Assembly: GCF_020149935.1 (NCBI RefSeq)
Contig: NZ_CP083757.1
Location: 1-64,000 of the forward strand
From: Marinilongibacter aquaticus
GTDB taxonomy: Bacteria; Bacteroidota; Bacteroidia; Cytophagales; Spirosomataceae
DNA length: 64,000 nt
Direction of reading: 5' to 3'
Shown here piece by piece: positions 59,852 to 64,000 of the stretch (its first letter is position 1; each line of letters opens with the position of its first letter). The notes under the pieces were generated by a model that saw only the letters and a program-made list of their open reading frames with translations, searched no databases and was not told the DNA's origin. A program made the position numbers and the translations under genes.

Positions 59852-62053
59852 TTAAATCCCTTTCTTTATCCACACTTCGGTGTTTTTGAAGGAAGGGGTT
59901 TTGCTTTTTGGGTCGAGCTCAGAACCCACCAATACATTTGTTTCGGGATAAAAACCCATTACGCAGCCGGCTGTAATATCAAAAGCCTGAGCTTCGAAAC
60001 CTTGAAGTTCGCCCACTGCACTTTTGACCGCAATGGGGCTGCCGTCCTGCAAGTCCAAGTTTTGCATATCCGTTGGATTCATCAAAATAACCTTACGGTG
60101 CGATGTGCCTCGCCAACTGTCTTTTTCTTCGTACACGATGGAATTGAATTGGCCCTCACTTCGTACAGACATAAGACGAAACGAACCGTCTGTTTTCTTT
60201 TGTTCGGGCAGTGGATTGACCACAAATTTAGCTTTCCCGTTTTCGGTGTTGAAATAGGGCAGGTGAAAACTTCGTCCTTCAATCTGGAATTCTTCCTTTG
60301 TATCGTCTATTTTTTGCATTTGCCCAAAGCCGGGTATGCATTGGGCAATGGCTTGCCGAATATTGCGGTGCTGCTGAAAGGGACGGAAATCAAAATGCTC
60401 GGTAGCGATTACCGCAGCGGCCAATTCACTGATTATTTGCACTTCGGAACGGCAATTGTCCAATCTGTGGATTCCTCCATCGCTTAAGCGAACAAAGTTG
60501 AACATCGACTCTTGTGTGGTCTTTTGCTTTTCCTCGTCGCGAACCAAAACAGGTAAAATGAGTGCTTCTTGCGAAACACCTTTCAAATGTCCTGAATTGA
60601 GCGTGCTGTTCAGGAATACTTTGAAAGGGATTTTGTCCAAAGCCTTTTCGGCGAAATTCAAATTGGGGTTTGAAGCATACAGGTTTCCGCCCAAAACAAA
60701 GGCCAAATCCACCTCGCCTTCATGGGCTTTTTGCATGCATTCCATGGTGTTCCAGCCCAAACTTTGTGGCAGAACAACTTTCAAGTTTTTTTCGATACTC
60801 TCGAATATTTGATTTTTGAGCGTCGGTGTAAAGCCGACCGAGCCGATACCTTGCACATTCGAATGGCCACGCAAGGGCAAAAGGCCCGCCCCACGTTTAC
60901 CGAGTTGCCCGCCCAGCATGGCCAGATTGGCAATGGCCTCTACATTTTCTACACCATGTCGGTGATGTGTAATGCCCATGGCCCAAGAGAAAACCACATT
61001 TTCGGCATTAGCATATTGCACGGCCAAGTCTTCAATTATGGATTGATCCACACCCGATTGTGCCGTAATTTCGTCCCAAGAGAGGCCGTTTATGAAGTAA
61101 CTGTAGGCTTCAAAATTGTCGGTAAAAGCAGAAATGAATTCGCTATTCGTTTGATTTTGAGCGATCAAAGCCTTTGCTATACCATAGAGAAGGGCCATGT
61201 CGCCACCTATTTTGGGCTGTATGTAGCTGGATGCAATTGCACTTCCTGTACTCATCATCGATCGCGGGTCTGAAGGAATAACGAAACGCACGAGTCCGGG
61301 TTCTTTTGCAGGGTTGATGACAATTACTTTTCCGCCACGTCTGCGGCAGTGCAAGAGTTCGGTGACAAAACGCGGGTGGTTTGAGGCTGGGTTGGCTCCG
61401 ATGACAAAAATGAGATCGGCTTGCTTGATATCGTGTACTTGGACTGTGGCTGTTCCCGTGCCCAAGGTAGATTTCATCCCCACACCACTGGCCTGATGAC
61501 AGTAATACGAGCAATTGTTCACATTGTTTGTGCCGTATATTCGAGCAAACAATTGCAAGAGGAAAGCCGCCTCGTTTGAGCTTCGGCCAGAACTGTAAAA
61601 GAAACTTCTTTCGGGTGGGCAGGCTTTAAACTTGTCGATGAGCTTTTCCATGGCGGCTGCCCAAGAAAGCGGCCTGTAGTGCGTATCCCCCTTCTTTTTA
61701 TACAATGGTGTATTCAATCGGCCGAGGCGTTCAAGTTCCAAAGCCGATTTCTCAGCGAGGCTATCCAGACTTTCGCTCGCCCACAACGTTTGCGGAATGG
61801 GCTTTTGGATGTCCGTCAATTGAGCCTGCATACTCTTCTTGCAAATCTCGAGTTTGGTGCCGGCCTCGTTTACCATGCCACCGCTTTGTCCGCCCATGCC
61901 GTAAGCACAGGTTTTGCAGGTGTTTTTTGAAACGATTGCTTTGCTGAATTCGCCAAAACCCACTTCTCGCATGACATGCAGAGAGTAAAAAATGGATTTC
62001 CAGCCGCCGATATAGTTTGGGGTTTTCATCTTGTTTGTTGTATCCGTATTCAA
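59852..62053 (-). CDS. FdhF/YdeP-type molybdopterin oxidoreductase (TIGR01701-like)
   Basis: 733 residues (ATG 62053; an ATG at 62029 also begins the conserved KTPNYIGGWKSIFYSL). Iron-sulfur-like Cys at C46-x2-C49 (KNTCKTCAYGMGG) and C71, then bis-MGD-binding domains: SSGRSSNEAAFLLQLFARIYGTNNVNNCSYYCHQASG, DLIFVIGANPASNHPRF, GVENVEAIANLAMLGGQLGKRGAGLLPLRGHSNVQGIGSVG and the C-terminal LMSVRSEGQFNSIVYEE. It has the YdeP relatives' Cys in place of selenocysteine. Possible roles include formate-dehydrogenase-like redox chemistry or acid resistance (known for YdeP), but substrate is unknown. No accessory or electron-transfer subunits are adjacent. Confidence 0.9.
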   Translation of the reverse strand: MNTDTTNKMKTPNYIGGWKSIFYSLHVMREVGFGEFSKAIVSKNTCKTCAYGMGGQSGGMVNEAGTKLEICKKSMQAQLTDIQKPIPQTLWASESLDSLAEKSALELERLGRLNTPLYKKKGDTHYRPLSWAAAMEKLIDKFKACPPERSFFYSSGRSSNEAAFLLQLFARIYGTNNVNNCSYYCHQASGVGMKSTLGTGTATVQVHDIKQADLIFVIGANPASNHPRFVTELLHCRRRGGKVIVINPAKEPGLVRFVIPSDPRSMMSTGSAIASSYIQPKIGGDMALLYGIAKALIAQNQTNSEFISAFTDNFEAYSYFINGLSWDEITAQSGVDQSIIEDLAVQYANAENVVFSWAMGITHHRHGVENVEAIANLAMLGGQLGKRGAGLLPLRGHSNVQGIGSVGFTPTLKNQIFESIEKNLKVVLPQSLGWNTMECMQKAHEGEVDLAFVLGGNLYASNPNLNFAEKALDKIPFKVFLNSTLNSGHLKGVSQEALILPVLVRDEEKQKTTQESMFNFVRLSDGGIHRLDNCRSEVQIISELAAAVIATEHFDFRPFQQHRNIRQAIAQCIPGFGQMQKIDDTKEEFQIEGRSFHLPYFNTENGKAKFVVNPLPEQKKTDGSFRLMSVRSEGQFNSIVYEEKDSWRGTSHRKVILMNPTDMQNLDLQDGSPIAVKSAVGELQGFEAQAFDITAGCVMGFYPETNVLVGSELDPKSKTPSFKNTEVWIKKGI

Positions 62054-62178
62054 TTTATCAAAAATTAGGCTTGTTTTTTATCACAAGTGAAGAATTGCCC
62101 AAGTATTTGTTTGATTTTATGGCACAAATGGAATGCTTGATATTGCCTATATTCGTTTCATAATCAATACTTTCGACC

Positions 62179-63462
62179 ATGATACGTTGCTTGTTTTTTG
62201 TAGGTGCAATGGGTGTTTCACTGTGCAGTTGGGGACAAAAGGCCAAGATTTCTAAGTTTAAAATTCCAGTACAAACAGCTAGCTTTCCTGTGTACGATGT
62301 GCCTTTGGATATGCGAACCTACGACATTGTCTTGAAGGGCCGCTCTTTCTACAAACGGGCTTTGGATGGAATAGAACTACGCAATTTTACCCGGGATAAA
62401 GAAAATGCTCACATTGTATTTCAGGTTTCGATTCGACCTTTAAAACCCACACAGGTAAACATTCGCGAATGGACCGATACCAAAAAGGACAAGGACGGAA
62501 AGGTGATTTCTTCGCGAACCTATTATTATGGAGATTACAAAAATATAGGTTTGGCCTATCTGGATATTTTTGCAGATGAGTTGCCCAAATTTGTATTCAA
62601 AACCAAAAAGCAGCAAGAAAGGGAAGAAGTGGCCTTGCGAAAAGAAGAAGAGGCACAGCGGCAAAGAGAAATGGACTTAGAAGAAAGGGCCGATGACAAT
62701 CCTTTTTTAAGCGGTGTGAATACATCGGGTGCCGATGCCTATGCCAATGAATTGGACGAAGAAGAGGAAATCAAGAAACGGCACAGCCGAATCAGTCAAC
62801 AGAATTTTTCGAGAGATTATGCTCATTCGACAAAACGGATGACCAGCAGTCGAATGGCTCATTCTGCCGCAGCAAGGGAAATACCCAAGACCTTGCCATT
62901 GGATACAGAAGACTTTATGGCCTACCTGAATGTGGAAATCGAAAGGGAAATCAATCGACAATTCAACTATACGAAGAGGGTCGAAAATGCGGTCTTTCGC
63001 ACGCTCAGCAATGACAAACATCCAGAAAACGAGCAGTTCAACCAAGCGATGGAAGCCTTGAAAATCATTTTGTCGAAAATGAGATACAATAAGCCAAATG
63101 AGGAGGTCGGCAGCGACGTGTTGCCCATTGTCGGCTATTTTGAAGATGTGGCCGCACACTACAGCAACAAAGACAAACAGGGACGTAAAATTCGGGGAGC
63201 GGCCCTTTATAATCTGGCCAAAATCAGTTTTTATCTCGACGATCAGGATGCACTCAAAATATATGGTCGTCAATTGGTGGATGACGGCTATTATCGCGAT
63301 GGAATTGGAGAAGGCTTTGTGGACAAGGCCAATCTTATTTTCCAAAGAAAGGCCTTCTATGATTCGGCTTTGCGGTACATACAACCCTACGAAGATTCGG
63401 GCTTTGAGGATGACGCCGAAATCATAGCCGACGAAGACGATTTCGACGAAGATTTGGATTGA
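62179..63462 (+). CDS. Hypothetical secreted protein with charged helix and acidic tail
   Basis: Not recognised. Signal peptide IRCLFFVGAMGVSLCSWGQ, then a beta-rich part with FKIPVQTASFPVYDVPLDMRTYDIVLKGRSFYKRA and VSIRPLKPTQVNIREWTD. Residues about 145-180 form a highly charged helix (KKQQEREEVALRKEEEAQRQ). Residues about 250-410 are mainly helical (LNVEIEREINRQFNYTKRVENAVF, AALYNLAKISFYLDDQDALKIYGRQLVDDGYYRDG), resembling TPR-type helical pairs. The last residues are strongly acidic. Probably a periplasmic or outer-membrane-associated structural protein of Bacteroidota; function unknown. Convergent with the sulfatase. Confidence 0.75.
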   Translation: MIRCLFFVGAMGVSLCSWGQKAKISKFKIPVQTASFPVYDVPLDMRTYDIVLKGRSFYKRALDGIELRNFTRDKENAHIVFQVSIRPLKPTQVNIREWTDTKKDKDGKVISSRTYYYGDYKNIGLAYLDIFADELPKFVFKTKKQQEREEVALRKEEEAQRQREMDLEERADDNPFLSGVNTSGADAYANELDEEEEIKKRHSRISQQNFSRDYAHSTKRMTSSRMAHSAAAREIPKTLPLDTEDFMAYLNVEIEREINRQFNYTKRVENAVFRTLSNDKHPENEQFNQAMEALKIILSKMRYNKPNEEVGSDVLPIVGYFEDVAAHYSNKDKQGRKIRGAALYNLAKISFYLDDQDALKIYGRQLVDDGYYRDGIGEGFVDKANLIFQRKAFYDSALRYIQPYEDSGFEDDAEIIADEDDFDEDLD

Positions 63463-63535
63463 GAGGCAATCAGCTTTACACTGATTTGCTGAAATTTTAT
63501 CGATGTGGGTAATTTGTCACACCCCAAAGCTCCCA

Positions 63536-64000
63536 CTAAGGTGCCATCCATTGCATTCTTTCAGCAATAAATGTCCCGTCGTTTTCTTGGGCTTTGCCGG
63601 GAGTGCTTCTGCCATTCCCCACAATTTTTTTGAGTTCGCTACGAAGTGCTTCCACCACTTCGGGATGTACCGAGGCTACATTTTGTGTTTCGGCGATGTC
63701 CTCTCGCAAATCGTACAATTGGATACGGGCCAAATCCTCTGTTTGCTTCCCTGGACGCGGAAAACTCCAGCCTCCTGAACCGGGACACATTTCAAGTTTC
63801 CAATGGCCTTTCCGAATTGAAAAACTACCATTTATTGAATGCATCACCAAGGATTCTCTTTTCGGTGAGGGCTTGGGCTGTTTGAATAACAAGCCGGAAA
63901 GGTCGAAACTGTCTTCGGCTTCGTCGTCTTTGAATGTGTATTGTACAATGGAGGCAAAAGTGGCCATGAAATCAACCATGGAAATGGGCTCATCAATAAT
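63536..64000 (-). CDS. Sulfatase, C-terminal part (partial, runs off the right edge)
   Basis: The frame is open to the window edge, so the N-terminal catalytic part with the C/S-x-P-x-R site is missing. Visible are ISMVDFMATFASIVQYTF (the conserved VDLMAT-type helix), the substrate-side SLVMHSINGSFSIRKGHWKLEMCPGSGGW and the sulfatase end pattern QLYDLREDIAETQNVASVHPEVVEALRSELKKIV. This matches the C-terminal domain of S1 sulfatases of the arylsulfatase or N-acetylgalactosamine-6-sulfatase type. It cannot be decided whether it is active. Tail to tail with the hypothetical gene; 73 bases between the stops hold only a weak 6-bp hairpin. Confidence 0.85.
   Translation of the reverse strand: MIDEPISMVDFMATFASIVQYTFKDDEAEDSFDLSGLLFKQPKPSPKRESLVMHSINGSFSIRKGHWKLEMCPGSGGWSFPRPGKQTEDLARIQLYDLREDIAETQNVASVHPEVVEALRSELKKIVGNGRSTPGKAQENDGTFIAERMQWMAP

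Noticed and set aside
63463-63535. Short inverted repeat AATCAG...CTGATT between the last two genes.
   Set aside because: The stem is only about 6 bp and has no convincing T-run.
1-64000. Signs of prophage, insertion sequence, integron, restriction-modification, CRISPR or toxin-antitoxin systems.
   Set aside because: No transposase, integrase, phage structural gene, Cas protein, methylase or regularly spaced repeat was recognised in any frame; the region looks like stable chromosomal backbone with catabolic loci.

Overview
The window looks like a chromosomal segment of a Bacteroidota bacterium, probably of the order Cytophagales. It has SusC/SusD pairs, lipoproteins with short leader peptides ending in Cys, an HTCS hybrid regulator, glutaminases and glycosidases of Bacteroidota type, moderate G+C, and promoters that fit the Bacteroidota pattern TTG-N17-23-TAnnTTTG rather than E. 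coli -35/-10 boxes. I see no prophage, insertion sequence, CRISPR array, rRNA or tRNA gene. Both edges cut genes: a SusC on the left and a sulfatase on the right.

Region 1 (1-7760) is a polysaccharide utilisation locus: susC (partial), susD, and a PF10091/GH144-type hydrolase whose acidic residues match the spacing I recall for endo-beta-1,2-glucanase. A ThuA-like protein and a Cys-type sulfatase follow, each set off by a terminator. Region 2 (7764-20834) is the most interesting part. It holds a PhnX-like HAD hydrolase, an FAD oxidoreductase of the HpnW type, an alcohol dehydrogenase of the HpnZ type, a divergent XRE-cupin regulator, a DUF5690 membrane transporter, and a group of secreted esterases and phosphoesterases: an alpha/beta hydrolase-SGNH fusion, a metallophosphoesterase-PQQ propeller fusion, a Tat-exported-looking metallophosphoesterase and an alkaline-phosphatase-superfamily enzyme. 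I read this as a candidate aminophosphonate (or close analogue) scavenging pathway without PhnW. A 17-bp inverted repeat (TTTTCCT-N3-AGGAAAA) recurs upstream of three of its transcription units, which suggests co-regulation.

Region 3 (21012-28103) has a second susC/susD pair and a tightly coupled PhyH dioxygenase-Gfo/Idh/MocA oxidoreductase pair. Region 4 (28142-39037) is an arabinoside-type operon (GH43, GH127, aldose 1-epimerase, GtaA-type glutaminase), divergent from a one-protein HTCS regulator that probably controls it. There is no SusCD pair beside it.

Region 5 (39129-64000) is mostly housekeeping and scattered functions: an SDR-like protein with a TTG start, uvrB, an OmpA-family lipoprotein, an FAD oxidoreductase, a thioredoxin-like protein, three PiT-type phosphate-permease genes in a row (one very divergent), gpmI, an M16 peptidase, ispF, a sialate-O-acetylesterase-like SGNH protein, an amidohydrolase next to xylulokinase, thiol peroxidase, a YdeP-type molybdopterin oxidoreductase, uncharacterised proteins and a second sulfatase. 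Three convergent gene pairs end with their stop codons interlocked over the same 4 bases (TTAA or TTAG), leaving no room for a terminator. All functional statements are read from the translated sequence and from memory of the families; no database search was run.
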